The translations under genes and the position numbers were made by a program. A DNA stretch of 64,000 bases from Mesocentrotus franciscanus. Its lineage: Eukaryota > Echinodermata > Echinoidea > Camarodonta > Strongylocentrotidae. Positions 31,396 through 44,675 of this stretch are shown here, one piece after another. Below the pieces are notes generated by a model. The model did not search any database and was not told where the DNA came from. It worked only from the letters and a program-made list of their open reading frames with translations. Each line of letters starts with the position of its first letter. The stretch's first letter is position 1. Where the stretch lies: contig CP137673.1 in the NCBI GenBank assembly GCA_037976565.1, positions 2,096,851 through 2,160,850 on the forward strand, given 5' to 3'.

Positions 31396-33100
31396 GCCCC
31401 TACATGTTTGTATTTACCCCTTTACCTCTCTCTGATCCAGATCATCTATATAGATCTACCGATTTTCCAAGGTTGATCAACTGGTGATTTTATTACAGGT
31501 CATCAATATAATTTGCTATTCTCACTCTTCTTTACTTTATCAGATGTGTTTGCGTGTGTCTTTATAGTGTGTTCAAGCGGGTGTGTGTGTGTGTTGGGGG
31601 TGTACCAGAGAGGTGAATGCACTGCCAATAATGTAGCAATAGAGTGGGAGTAGCACCCCCTTTGGAGGAGTCAATTGTCCAGGTCATATAACGGCTGACC
31701 CATTGCTTATGTCGGCCATAGCTTCAGCCTCTTCTCGTTTATCATCTGAAAAATTCAAGAAATATTCCACCCTTGGGAAACGGAATTCCACTGATCAAAT
31801 GTGTAAGATACAGGACAAATTGTTTTATTATCTTTTATTATCATGACCCATATCCATCCTTAAAGAAAAACTCTAAAAGATGATGAGAGTAGAAACCATC
31901 GACTACGAGCAGCTGTTGGATTTGGTTGAAGTGTATCTCTGGCAAGTTATCTTAGGGTATCCAAATTCATCTCCAAAAATATTTGCCCATGCATCGTACA
32001 AAAACAGAATGGATGGATGGGCGTATCGTGAAAGATTCCCATGTAAACGAAAATTGAATCAAGCCTTTGAAGATGCGAGATTTAGTGAAGATATATCACA
32101 AGAAAGGAATGGTCATTATTGAATTAAGGTGGACTATATTGCAAAGAAATGACAAGATTTTGTCCGGTATTATGCACTTCGGATCGGTACAATATTGAAT
32201 CAACGAAATCCGTGATTCAATTTCAGTGCACAATTCTCCAAGTAATGTAGTTTGTAATCTTAATACAGGTCTGCCTACAGAAATGTCACTATGAATATTG
32301 GAGACGGCTTCCAATCCCAACATGAAAATGATATATTTCAAGTCTGAAAAGGTTCTTCTTCGTTTTCAAATTCTTAAGAACAGTATTTTGCTTTGAATTG
32401 TTTTGTAGCAAAGTGGAATTTTAAGGTGTTACGTGTAATGATACCTTACTCAATAAAAAAAAATGAATGGAATACATAATAGTCTATATTGCATTTCTCA
32501 CGAGCTAAAAGACTATAATATCCTTTTATTAACGTTGGTAGAATCTTTTTCAATGGATCACACATTACTCTGTCCAAATCAGCTAATCTACAAAATATCA
32601 AGATATTATATGAAGCATACACAAGCATATCAAACAAACCCTAGAAATTGATATTACTATTAAGTAAACTTAACATTTAGTTTTGTTTTGTTTTCTTCAA
32701 CAGAACGTATTGTAAATACAAATTATAGTTTACAATAGGCCAATTATGAAATGATACTAGTGTGTGGCTTTGTTCCTATAAAATCACCTTCTTGTATGAA
32801 ATGTGTATGTATTGATCCATGTAATAATGACCTAATCGCACATTTAACAGGTTTTTGGTCTCATATTTTTCGCAGGGTACAAAACCAATTTGAAACAAAC
32901 AACGAACAAACAAACAAAGTAACATTCACTATATAACTAAATAAGTAACACAAATGAAAATGAAAACAATGAACAAAAGACATGGTCAGTGCATCCACAA
33001 AATAGGCTTTTCTATACATTATTTTTAACGTGATTAATCTGACTGCTGAATGTAGGCTTTTGAATATTATCTGACTCACATCAGTGTATTTCTCATAATT
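31396..33100. other. Intergenic DNA, no gene seen
   Basis: An ATG-initiated 80-codon frame at 31880-32122 has a natural-looking composition (MMRVETIDYEQLL onward) but no domain I recognise and no second exon. I leave it uncalled. A GT-rich run lies at 31576-31596. Confidence 0.4.
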
Positions 33101-33420
33101 CGCAATAGCCCATAAGTAATCAAATTTAATGCATACATCTTTGTTAAGTACCATGTTACAAATTATTTCATTCACATGTTATGAATAATTGTATTTCAAT
33201 AGTCAGAATGCAAATTGCATACATTCAGTGTTGCTAGGTAGGGACCGTAGGGCAAGCCATACCCTTTGTCCTATCTAGCAACAATCAATGTATGAAATTC
33301 GCATTCTGAATATAGAAATACAACTATTCCTAACAGGTGAATGACATAATTTGTAACACGGCACTTAAAAAAGATCTATGCATTAAATTTGATTAGTAAG
33401 TAAATGGTCTATTGCCCATC
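33101..33420. mobile_element. Foldback element with arms of about 145 bp
   Basis: The arm 33101-33243 is mirrored by the reverse complement of about 33270-33420. Matching blocks run from GCAATAG at the outer ends through AATCAAATTTAATGCATA, TGTTACAAATTAT, CATTCAC, ATTCAGAATGC and GTTGCTAG to a loop of about 26 bp around 33244-33269. A half copy occurs at 3449-3635. It would make a long imperfect hairpin if transcribed. Confidence 0.85.
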
Positions 33421-36400
33421 CCGTGTTATATTTAACAGCGCCGTCTTGTACGCACCAGCCTGCACGGCATCACTTACGATTCACGTAATCAATTGACCCA
33501 TTTTCTTTTCACTAAAGATAGAACCTTTTGTCAAACAAATAATCTTAGCAGAGGGATATAAACTCACATTACTCTGGTTCTAGGCTTATGAAACGAGATA
33601 TTCAGTACATGGAAAATGCTGCTCTTTGATTAGGACCTCCATAATTATAATCAAATCATGTAATTGCACGTAACATTCCTCCCTCGAACGATAAACTTGC
33701 ATGTGACTAATGGATTCTCTAGAATACTTTTCAATCTTTGGAAGATAATCAGAAGGCATGCATTGGAGAATGGCTGGGAGCAGTCTGGAGAGAGAGAAAT
33801 AGGGGAGAGAGAGAGCTAATTACAACAAGATGAGCTGAATTTCAGCGTGATAAAATGAACTTAAAAAGAACAAGGAGAATTACGATATTTGTATAAATTA
33901 TTTCAAATAATTTAATTTTCAGGCTCCCTGTTAAAAATATGTCTTTTTACAAATGAAATGATAGTCACATATTTGTATAAAAACCATTTCTGTTTAAAAT
34001 TGGACAAAGACGTTTATTATTCTATGGTCTTTCAGTTTTTATGAGTCATGGTAATTTTGATAATCAAGATGCATGATCTTCTCAAAAAAATCTAATGTAA
34101 AATGTGTAAGAGAGGTTACATGCACTGATATATTATGTGTCTATGTCACGTTACGAAACCGATTACCCGTACGCATCACAGTGTCGTCATACATATATCT
34201 ATAAACTCTCCTTTGGGAAATCACACGGACAATTTCACTTTCTATACATAGGTATACATGAATGCATGTAATGATGAAAATACTGTTTCATTATGACGTC
34301 ATCCCCATTTCATATTGGTAGAATAATTTGAGAAGAGGTATTAGAGCTATGCTAAACGACACAACTCTGACGGAGTTTTTAATAAAGTTGCATTCTATTC
34401 TAAAGATGCTGAAACATAAAAAGAATATTCGTCATCGGCAGTTGTTATTGTACAAATTAGGCCTATATACATGTTTGTATATTGTTATGTGTGATATTGA
34501 GTGTTCGCTGTGTTTAAATTTCTAATGAAATGAATTTACTTAAAATACCCTCCAAACAATTTATCGTTCTTCAAAGTTTTAAAGAAAACCGTTTCTCACA
34601 TTGGGAAGATATGAATTCTGAAATGAATTGATCTTGAATACTTTTTATGAGGATATGGGGGTCAGACTACAGTTAAAAAAAAAAAAAAAGGCGTTAAATA
34701 ATTTCCTCTGAGAACACAAAACTTCATCAGCTAAACATTTCTTTCGACGTTCACATCGTCTGTAATGACGAATAACTTCACGAAACATTAGGTGACGTCT
34801 TGTCATCGTACGTCATTCAACAATTGTTACCATCTTGCAAATGAAATCTTGGCATTATAATATTACCTTTCTAACATTTTCCAAGATAACATAAACCCTG
34901 AACTGCAGTCAAACACACCTATAGTTTATACTCACCGAATACCATGAAAAGAAAAACAATGTCCATAACGATATCTGTCGACATAAGATTGTTATCTACC
35001 GACATGTAGCTATTTGTTTTCACAGCAATTACAGGATATAAATCATTCGTGACAGTTATGCAGAAAAACAAATAATTCTTCGCATTTTTCACAACTGGGA
35101 AGGCAATTCGGATTTATCATAAGACTGTATTCTTTGCATTCTTCTGCGGTGCTCTGTGTGTAAGGTCAATGTTAGAGTTTTGTTCTTTTCAGTCATCGTT
35201 TATCGGTACGTTTATGCTTAACAAAAATGGGTTTGACTATCTTACATTCTTATGTGTCATCAGAAATCTACAATACCTTGAATTCAAGCTTACGTGCATA
35301 GCGAAATATCATCACCTTATTGTAGCCGTATACCGAGTAGAAGTACGATGTACAGACATAATGAAATGAATCCATAAAGTTATTGTCACTTGTCAATGTT
35401 ATTGATTGATTGATTTAATAATCGCTTTAACCTTACATGGAAGAAAGCAAATATTTTCCATCAGGTTTCCAATCAGAGGTCTTACGTAGGCGTATTCCTA
35501 TCTGGAGGAATATATGATCAAGCACTCGTGGCATACTGAAGGTCTCCGAGTCTCTGATGTTCTTATACTTATATACGTGATTTTCAACCAAGTCCTATGG
35601 GTCGGAAGACTACTGTCCTTTAAGCTTCGATTAATTGTTATCTTAACATGATCGCAAAGGCTTTCGAAAAAATCAACTCATGGGCACTCGCAAAACCCTT
35701 TTGTATATCCCACAGAAATCACGTACTAATTACACAATGCTTCATTGTAATATTAGCACATTTCAGTGGTCAATGGACAAGGTTATTTAAAATTGCCTGA
35801 GGTTGAGTTTTCGAAAGACTTTGCGATTGTGTTTCCTGTCCCATAAAGTGTAAAACGTTCGTGGTCTCAACTTAAACATTTCAAAATAAAATCCTACTAT
35901 TATCAACTAATTACCACCTAGAGCTCTATCATTGTTTTCAAAACTAAAAACAGAGTCCATTTTCATAAAATGGCTCATGACGATAAACATTCTTTACCTG
36001 CCATAACATCGTCATGATGAACCAGTCGGAAATGGTTTACAACTCGTCATCCTCGTGAATTGTCGAGAATTGTCGTAATTTATATACTCTCTTCATCACT
36101 GTAATAAAGATATCGTACATCATAGAAAAGGCGTCACCAATACGGTATTTAAACAAAGAAAACGTACATGCTACATAACTCGTCGCCATTATAGATGAAA
36201 AAAAGAACGTTTGCAACTCGTTACCTTTATCATAAAACATTGGCACATGGCAGGGTGTTCCTTGAGGATTTTGAAATGGAGTTGAGTGGACCACATTTGC
36301 CGAAAAGGAAGCCGAAAATGTATCGACGAGCCTCAAAGATTTAGATTTGCCGACACAAACAATGGGGGGTCAAACCCCACCCTAACGATGCTATTCTAAT

Positions 36401-36660
36401 CGTATACCACTCTACGCCAAATTTATATACGCAATGTATTTCACCATCGATAACTCGTCAACATCACATTGGACAGTTGAACATTGTATTTAACGCGCCA
36501 CCATTATGAAGAAACTTTGTGGTCGTATATCATATACATACTGACACATGATGATCAAGCATCGTGTTCCATCGCATACAGCTAGCTCTTCAGTTTCACA
36601 ATAAACATCTTTACATTGCATGAATATTCGTCTCAATTCGTGTACAACTTCTTGTCATAA
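33421..36660. other. Long AT-rich intergenic stretch, no gene seen
   Basis: No frame above 100 codons and no recognisable exon. GA-rich run at 33790-33815 and an A run at 34675-34689. A 99-codon minus-strand frame at 36037-36336 has no recognisable domain. Confidence 0.45.
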
Positions 36661-36679
36661 CTTTGGCAAGGGCGGGCAG

Positions 36680-36932
36680 GGTAATGAGAGAGAGGGAGAG
36701 AGACCGAGAGACCGAGAGAGAGAAAGAGATTTAGGGATGGGAGAGAGAGAGGGAGAATGGAAGGGAGTAGGGAGACAAAGAGATTGAGAGAGAGACACAC
36801 ACACAGAGGCGGGAGGAGGGAGAGAAAGAGAGAAAAAAAGAGAGAGATAGATAGATAGAGAGAGAGATAGAGAGAGATAGAGAGAGGGGGAGATCGAGAG
36901 AAAGGGGGAGGGAGAGGGAGGGAGGGGGAGAC
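36680..36932. repeat. (GA)n-rich tract
   Basis: About 250 bp of GAGA with CACA and GATA interruptions. It generates artefactual Ser/Leu/Pro-rich frames on the minus strand. Confidence 0.93.
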
Positions 36933-37334
36933 TGTGATACATGACGGATCAAAGCTACTGTTCTATTGGTGATGGATCCAGGGATCATACAGAGAAAGAA
37001 ATTTGAGGGAACAATGAGAGAAGAAATCCTGTATTCAAAGCAAAAACAGCTGCCCTAACCCACGTTTAAGATATAGTTTCCCCTATCATGCTTACATAGT
37101 GAATAAGGTTTGCTAGTGAGACGAATAACTTGTTCAATTCATTCATTTCATTCCTGCTTTTCGTTATGCAACACAATTTGAAGGTGTCAAATGGCTGATA
37201 GTAAGAATCATAGCTGTACTGCGCTCCTGTGCAAGAAAATATCGGAGAGCATTGTTACAAACGAAATTCAGGCAAACAAGTGTGTTGGGGGATAAAATGA
37301 GACTTTTATTTCTAATGGTTTAATCACTGTACTA

Positions 37335-37385
37335 GGTAATATAATGGTCCGGGTTTGAATGCCAGCCGCGGCACTGTATCCTATA
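37335..37385 (+). repeat. SINE B-box remnant
   Basis: AATGGTCCGGGTTTGAATGCCAGCCGCGGCACTG carries a B-box-like GGGTTTGAATGCC; the A-box is not convincing. Listed as a degraded SINE head. Confidence 0.35.
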
Positions 37386-37620
37386 CCAAAATGATAAATG
37401 GGGGCTTGTCAAAAGCCATTGTACTCAAATTGATTATACGCCCAAACATACAACTGACTGGTCATAGCTTGGTTTGGTTTTGTTTGCTTTGGTACTACAT
37501 AAAAACCCCACAAATATACATACATATGAACATGATTAAATAATAATTATGAATGACACGGCTGGATTGCTTTATTTAGAGCCATTAATAAAGAAGCTCT
37601 GTTCTTCTTAGATGTCCAGG

Positions 37621-37878
37621 GGGGTGTTTCACAAAGACTAAGATCGACTGTAAGTTGGACTTACTATGGCAGGCCATTCATGCCATTGATTGCTCTCACC
37701 ATTATGATCTTTAGATAATATTTTTTCCTTCAATAATGAATTATAATTAAAAAAGTAATTTCTGTAGATTTGTGACCATTATTTGTAAGTCCCTTGAGAG
37801 ACCAATGCCAGTAAATGGTGAGAGCAAACAGTGGCATGACAACTTAAAGTCGATCTTAGTCTTTGTGAAACACTCCCC
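37621..37878. mobile_element. 258-bp MITE with GTGTTTCACAAAGACTAAG ends
   Basis: The left GGGGTGTTTCACAAAGACTA (continuing AGATCGACT) and the right terminus reading CTTTGTGAAACACTCCCC are inverted repeats of about 29 bp with few mismatches. A further pair (TGGCATGA versus TTCATGCCA; GAGAGCAA versus TTGCTCTC) extends it towards the centre. I recall this family as common in echinoderms. Confidence 0.88.
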
Positions 37879-38204
37879 TTATCTTTTTGCTGGTGAAAAC
37901 TTGCCAAGCGATTTTAGAATATATATATAAAATAGTGAAAATTAATACCAACACTATTTATTATTTATACGGTATTGTCTTATTTATCATGTTTATAGGG
38001 CTATATTGAATATCAAAGTAAGGGTATAATGAGGAAAAGAGATCTAAGGAGTGTTTGCCCTATCCGTTGAAGAGCGGTGGATACGTTAGGGGGGCAAGAG
38101 AGTAACTTGCTCGAGTTGGGATGAGTCGAGAGAAAAATATCTTATTGGTTAAATGACGTCGAAAGGGACATGAAGGATGTGGAAAAAGAAGGTCTTCAAA
38201 GTAG

Positions 38205-38245
38205 AAAGAGAGAGATCCAGAGAGAGGGGGGAGAGAGAGAGAGAA

Positions 38246-38281
<36 letters not shown>

Positions 38282-38366
38282 AGAGAGAAAGAGATACAGA
38301 GAGAGAGAGATACAAACAAAGAGAGAGAGAGAGAGTGAGAGAGATACAGAGAGTGAGAGAGATAAA

Positions 38367-38400
<34 letters not shown>

Positions 38401-38402
38401 AG
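38205..38402. repeat. (GA)n-rich tract
   Basis: About 200 bp of GAGAGA with TACA and TAAA interruptions; the source of two artefactual Ser/Leu-rich frames. Confidence 0.94.
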
Positions 38403-38959
38403 GGATAGATCATCAAGGGACCAAAACAAAAACAGAAAAAAGAAATATGGAAAGGTTGGGAAGGGAGAGAGAAATAAAGAGATATGAATAAGTAGAGGAA
38501 AAAGGATCGAGAAAGGGAGAGATTGAAAAGGTGGACACTTACAGATATTGCACATGTTTTTGCAGACAGGAAGCCTCTAAGCGAATTCGATGGGTTGGGT
38601 CACAACGGGAGCCAAGAACGGATGTGAACGGATGAGAACGGAACCGTCACCTCATTGCAACGTATACCAAAGGGAATACACTTGCTACGTGTCATCTTCA
38701 ACAGTACCCTGGATTCAGTTCATATCACCAAGAATCCAGTTATTTTGAATGAATGAATGACTGATGATTGGTTGCTTTTATTCATATTTCATGCAAAATT
38801 AACAAAGCATTATACATTCTACAAAACATTTCTTTGAGCAATATGGAAGTAAATAATCCTTGATCATGCATAGTTGAAAGAATTTTCTGTAAATCATTAA
38901 ATACGTATTCGAAAAGTGAATCTAAGCAAGGCTTGTAGGTTCACTTGATCAGAATTAGT

Positions 38960-40078
38960 GCACTGCAAATAACCTTACTATCAATGCGTCAAAAACCAAT
39001 TTCATGTTCTTTAGTAGCCGTAGAAGAAAGGCCGTGCTTAGAGGGAGATTAAAAATATCTGAGGCAGAATTAAGAGAAGTGGAGGAAGCGACATTTGTTG
39101 GCATTACTATTGACAATTCACATATAAAATCCGTTAATGACTGTATACGGAGAAAGGTCGGTATCCTCTTTAAATTACGGCACTTTGTCCCTAAACATAT
39201 ATTGATACTGTTGTATAAAGCTCTGATACAGCGACATATTACATTATGACATCGACGTTTGGGGAAGTACTTATAAATGATACTTGAATTGTATATTTTA
39301 TACTCAAAAGATGGCTGTACGTGCTATTACTTTCAAGCCACATCGTTCTCATACTAATGCACTGTTTCATGACCTCAAATTGTTGAATGTTTTTAAATTG
39401 CATAAATTATCTATTTGTACTTTTGTGTTTGATTTGATAAATGAACGATTACCTCATTCCTTAAAACATTATTGTAGTATGATACAACATGAATATTCTA
39501 CAAGACAAAAAACGGGTCGACAATTACGTCTTCCTTTATTTAAAACAGACCAAGGAAAGTTTTCTGTTTCGTTTGTTGGAAGTAACTTTTGGAATATGCT
39601 TCCTACTGATCTAAGAATTGAGAGATCAAGAACCTCTTTTCGTAAAAAACTTACAAAATTACTCTTGGGTGAAAACTACGAATTATAACCTTGTAATTAT
39701 ATAGATGTATATAGCAACCAGTCTCGTCTTTTTAAATTGTAATATTATACACAAATCTTATTTATAGGATTTGGAAACACATTGTGTATTTTTCAATAAA
39801 CTTTATTTCAGGCTTTAGATAACGAGAGTCAGACTTGCCTAGCACATGTGCTATTTTTGACTCTATTTTACCATCGATCACCAACTCATTGTAAATAGTA
39901 ATTTATTGTTTTACTCTTGAAACTAAAATTACTTATAACTATTTTTAAATATTTTTATAATGTACATGTATATCGCTGTAGAACATGTATTTATGTTATA
40001 TTGACATTGTCATTGTACATATAATATCTTTTGTTTCAATGTTTCAATGGTGGTGAATACAATTCAATTCAATAAAAA
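38960..40078 (+). mobile_element. 5'-truncated jockey/CR1-like LINE end
   Basis: Reading begins after an in-frame TAG near 38957 with NLTINASKTNFMFFS, then EVEEATFVGITIDNSHI, VGILFKLRHFVPKHILILLY, a frameshift near 39245-39290, KMAVRAITFKPHRSHTNALF, LPLFKTDQGKFSVSF and FWNMLPTDLR, and stops at 39688. This is the RT thumb and C-terminal domain of jockey/CR1-type LINEs. A 3' UTR with AATAAA signals follows and ends in an ATTCAATTCAAT tail plus an A run at about 40060-40090. Confidence 0.88.
39284..39688 (+). pseudogene. LINE reverse transcriptase C-terminal fragment
   Basis: A 134-codon open piece of the LINE above. It carries AVRAITFKPHRSHTNALFHD, followed by a helix-rich segment and SNFWNMLPTDLRIERSRTSF, then FRKKLTKLL at the end. 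Not a host gene; it is separated from the upstream thumb region (39004-39249) by a frameshift and stop. Confidence 0.85.
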
Positions 40079-40193
40079 AAATTTAAAAAAACTACTGACT
40101 GAATATACAGTAAAAACAGAATACACATACACTAGACTAGGACAAATAGAAAAAAACACAACATGTTACGGCTATAAGTGGAAGCAAAAGAAA

Positions 40194-40255
40194 TAGAGGG
40201 GGGGGGGGGAAAAAAAAAATAGATAGGTAGATAGAAAGATAGATAGATCTATAGA
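40194..40255. repeat. Poly-G/poly-A and (GATA)n tract
   Basis: A run of G, then a run of A, then GATAGATA-type units. Confidence 0.9.
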
Positions 40256-40649
40256 TTGGAAGAACACACATTACGAGTGGGCTTATATGTCTATATGTTT
40301 TAATGGATCGTCTGTTAGTAATATTCCGGTATTGTAACAATACATATTAACGTTTCTAGAGTAGGCTTTCTATATAATGCCCGTTGCACATGAAACATAA
40401 TTTTCCTGACGCAAGACTGCGTCAGCAACTGGCGCAGTCTTAAATGCGGAGTCTAGTAAAAAGAACAGTGCATAAACATTTTTCTACCAGGAATATTCCT
40501 GAAACTTTAATGTAGGAGGTTTTGAACCTTTTTGAAACTAAAAGTCCTGCAACCTCTGAATGAAGTATTGATGGTAATGCAAATATGTATGTTAACAATT
40601 TCATTGTTAGCTGGAAATCTCCACCACATTCCTCTGTGCCATTACCCAC

Positions 40650-40651
<2 letters not shown>

Positions 40652-40680
<29 letters not shown>

Positions 40681-40682
40681 CC
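40652..40682. repeat. (CT)n microsatellite
   Basis: Pure CT run of about 30 bp. Confidence 0.95.
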
Positions 40683-40689
40683 TTCCTAC

Positions 40690-42660
40690 TCCATGTAAAT
40701 ATACCCTTTAATAGTTTCTTATGAACTCAATGTCTCCGGGCTGCAAGCATACCAAACTATGCTTATAGGCTGTAGCCCTTCTGTATCATCACCTAGCTCT
40801 TAATGCCCGATTATGTTCTTGCTCATGCTATGCTATGCTGATGTGTAATGATATACTGTCTAATGTATATACGTTTCGTAAATACATTGTCAAACATTGT
40901 TATTATGAAAGATGATAGAGTAACCAATATTTCACCCATTACAACTATTTTGCTCAGTAGTGCTTTTATCACATCAAGACAAATTCGAAATACCAAGTGG
41001 TACACAAACACTACCAAGTCTACCCCGCTGTGAATTGATGACATGCAATCAATCATAAAACGGAAATATCATGTTGATGTTTCTATATAAAGAACAAGTT
41101 CTATGAAAGTTATAGGGGGTAAGGATTTTCAAGAAAAAGCTGAACTTGGTTAATAGAGTCAAAATATCTAGCGGCACGCCAAGAAATGATTGAGCAGTGT
41201 AAGGGTGCGGGGACACATCAAGATTCAAACCTGGTTAAGAACGGTCTGGTTCTCATTTACTTCTTCAATTTGCTAATTAAAGCAGGTCAAGTAAATTAAT
41301 TTTGTTGTTACTCATGGGTAAATTCCTCGGAGAGGACTTAAAGCCGTCGGTCCCCTGGTTACTTACATGCATATAGTCATGCCGTAATAGCAGTCACTAA
41401 AACAAGCCATCAAACAGACTGGCAAATATCAGTGATAAATATTAGCACAATTACGATTGACTATCTTTAATTTCATGACCCATGTACAGCCTACCACTTT
41501 AACAGTTTTCAATTCCTTTTTTGAGGAAGGATGGAGGAACCTAGAGAGCCTGAGGTTTGTTTCGATACAGAACTGTCCATCTTTCATCAAGTACACACGT
41601 GGAGTCAAATAAACAAATCACAGTTTCGTACATCACGCGGGACTGAAGCCAATTCAAGTTCAAGATCTATTATCTCTTTCTTCTCTTCTGGGAGAATGAG
41701 ACATTGATTTTCTAACCCCACCAGAAGAACTGGCCTACACATACACTACTACGCTCCAAGCAACGTTCTTTAAATGCGTTCACACGTTGGAATTGCGATT
41801 TAACATTTGATGTGGGTCCTAAACCCTGTTTACACCATGCGATATCACGTTATGTTTCTTAGTACGCCTTCTGCCCGATATATCACACACACAGTATGGA
41901 CAGCAGCATGAGATAACATTCCGCTGTCCATACGATTTCATGTCTCTAGGCGCAGTAAAACAGACGGCGTCATATCTTACACCATTATGCGGACAAATCA
42001 TAAGAAGAAACGGAGACAAATAAAACGTGAGAACGAATTCAAAGGAAACATTGAATTATCGGTAGGAATCAAACCTCTTCATGATATCTCATACTCTTGT
42101 ATGAAGATATTACAGCTTCTCAGGAGAGCGTTTTGAATTATACAATCTAATCCTTCATTTCTCTTGGGATACCGAGAATTATCAGCAGAACTAAAATGTT
42201 AACCCTGATTAAAGTCAAGCTGAATGATAAAAAGTGCATTAGTCTTTTGTGATCCACTCTGATCTGCTCTAATCATGACATATATTAATGTAAATAAGGA
42301 AATTCATCTGATGAATACGGACCTTGACTTAGGGAAAAACAGGAAGCAATTAAAGTCATGACATTAGCAATCAGCCGTTAGCACAACTGTATCAACTTCG
42401 ACTGAGTCTATAGTCAGGTCTCTCCGCTTACGATTCTGCCACAATATGATCCAGCGTTGGTACCCCTTGTTTGGACATTTTTACACCTTTTCAGTGCCTT
42501 GGGTAGATTCTGGCAGGGTTAGATATGTTATTTTACATGTAAATATATTAATGACACATATCAGTTTCCAAGTGCTTTGAGCTGAAACATGATCATAATA
42601 TAATACCGAGTGGTATAATGATATCAAAATGAGAAGAAAAAAAGTATTAATTAAGAAAAT
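40690..42660. other. Intergenic DNA, no gene seen
   Basis: Possible SINE tail fragment at about 41325-41360 (GGTAAATTCCTCGGAGAGGA, GCCGTCGGTCCCC). No reading frame I can support. Confidence 0.4.
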
Positions 42661-42689
42661 AATTTACGCCTTATGTTGTACGTGCTTTC

Positions 42690-42746
42690 ACGAAACGCAT
42701 TGGATTGAGAGTAAAACGAATAAACCACTATACTACAACACCTACA
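42690..42746 (-). repeat. tRNA-like SINE head remnant
   Basis: The minus strand reads GGTGTTGTAGTATAGTGGTT, then TATTCGTTTTACTCTCAATCC, closely resembling the A-box half of the SINE at 27350-27425. The B-box half is degraded. Confidence 0.55.
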
Positions 42747-42778
42747 ATGATCACTACAATGATCACTACAATGATCAT
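42743..42778. repeat. 12-bp tandem repeat, three copies
   Basis: Three copies of TACAATGATCAC, directly abutting the SINE head remnant. The unit contains the palindrome TGATCA. Confidence 0.9.
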
Positions 42779-44591
42779 TCTATATCCGCAAACTACCCCT
42801 AATATGAGAGGCCCAGCCCCTGCAGGACGTGTATAACAAGTGGCAAAGTACATTCAAAATCTCTATACTTAACTATCAAAACCTACCGGAATAAGATAAA
42901 TTGCCAAACAAAGACAGTTCTATTGCATGTCACCACCCCTCGCTATTATTATATTACATTCAGGAACTATTTTTAAGATTTATGGAAAATTGCCACAAAA
43001 GAAGAATGATATATAGTTGAAGAATAGAGACGAGCTGCTGGACGAAATATTTTCACTTGACCTGGACATGAAGCAACAATAAATTGTAGAAAAACAGATG
43101 GTAAATGGTGATTTGGTTTAATACCAACTGTCTAGATTATATGTAAGGGTATTAAGAATAATATATCACACATTTCTAAAAATAGTTTGTAAAAACACTG
43201 CGTTTTTTATATTAAAGGGAAAAATCACCTTTTAAAGGCTAATTCAATCTATAGTTAAGGTCACAGTAATATTTATTTTCCTCAGGTAATTTTTTAAAAA
43301 CATTTTCATCAAAGAAATAAAAAGATAAATGTACAAAGGAAGTGCATTGAGTGCCACTTGATGTAGGCCAAATCGACTGGGCACTAACGAAATTTTGCTA
43401 GTATGCGTTGGCCTATATATTTGCAACGTTTGAATTAATGAGTTTCAACCTACGTCAATATCGAAATTCTTGAATTTATTGCTCCAGTTGAGTCAATTAG
43501 GTCCCCTGGCTATCAAGCATACAAATTACCTTTTAAAAATACTTTTAAGGATTGCAAATTAACGCCCATACCTATATACGCCCATTAATTTACTGGAGTG
43601 ATTCTTATTTGGATGTCATTATTGTAACTCCTTTTTAAAACTTTCATTCATAATGACGCAATAATCATGAGAGGCTTAAATACCATGACCCTTAGTTTCA
43701 CTATGCCAGAAATCAAATTTCGCTATGGTTCACAGATATCAACAATGTTGATGAAATTGAATACTGAATAAAAATATCACATAACTCACTTTAAGTCATA
43801 CTGGATCACTTAATCATGCAATACTCCATACCATCGTTTTTATTTCCTCCTTACTCAGATTTTATGTATTTTCTATCAAATTGGCTTGGCAGATTCTAGA
43901 CTACTTTTGTAACCTGAATCTTTCAGTGGAAAATGTTGGTGGACGTTGTGAACGGTATCTTCCGTCATAATGAGAACTATCACTAGAACTGAAAAGAGGT
44001 GGTCCCTGGGTACTGACACTGTGAAACACCCCAAACAAGAAACGAGTTTCCACTTGGTGCTGAAGTATTTAGTTAACTTGTTCAGTTTGGCGCCGTTGAC
44101 GCGGTATTGGATGAGAGTGCTCGACGCATACTGTATACATGCCGTACGGAAAACCTAAACCTGCTTGACTATCGCGCAAGGTAGCCCAGTCGGTACGTTG
44201 ACGCTCAGAGAGGAAGGAGTGCTCACATCATCTGCAGTCAACTAGTTACTACGAACAAGGGCCTACTCTTATGCTCTCTCCAATTTCCTTCTTTGATGGA
44301 TCAAACACTAGTTGGAATAATAAAAGTATCCGCTCCTAATAATTTCTTTTCTCCAGATCGATTCATATCCTGAAATTCTGTCTATTCTTACGTCAGACGT
44401 TATTATCGGAAGAAACTGAATTTACAGATGTCTGCTTGCCCCCCGCACGATGAGGTGTTTGGTTCGTAGTTTGGACAGTTCTTGAGTCATTTTGGAATAT
44501 ATTTTTGCACCTCTACAATCGGGTTGAATTTGAGAAACTTCTTCTCTGCGCAGATCTTCTTTGAATCATTAAACTACGATTTTGTTTTCAG
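42779..44591. other. Intergenic DNA, no gene seen
   Basis: AT-rich. A tRNA-like A-box (GTAGCCCAGTCGGTACGTTG) lies at about 44180 without a convincing B-box, probably a SINE remnant. Confidence 0.4.
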
Positions 44592-44622
44592 GAATTGATC
44601 AGGAGTCCAGCATCATGTCAGC
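44592..44622 (+). CDS. Candidate start-codon exon (31 nt)
   Basis: A good splice acceptor (GATTTTGTTTTCAG, ending at 44591) is followed by 31 bases containing ATG at 44615-44617 (A at -3) and then a consensus donor, GC|GTAAGTTG, at 44623. The exon would supply 5' UTR plus ATG TCA GC, with the remaining coding sequence downstream, but I cannot identify a partner exon in the next 19 kb. The acceptor-exon-donor arrangement is what is seen; that it is used is inference, and such sites occur by chance. Confidence 0.25.
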
Positions 44623-44675
44623 GTAAGTTGATAACATACAGTTTCATTTTAAAAGCGTGTGAGAATATATAGGGA

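Noticed and set aside
31880..32122. 80-codon plus-strand frame beginning MMRVETIDYEQLL
   Set aside because: Composition is protein-like and it has an ATG start, but no domain, no second exon and no start-context support that I can see.
36655..38555. Ser/Leu-rich minus-strand frames
   Set aside because: Derived from two GA-rich tracts at 36680-36932 and 38205-38402.
41818..42040. Possible inverted-repeat element around 41880-41940 (TATGGACAGC and GCTGTCCATA)
   Set aside because: A 10-bp inverted pair is present, but I could not extend it to terminal repeats or find sister sequence in the window.
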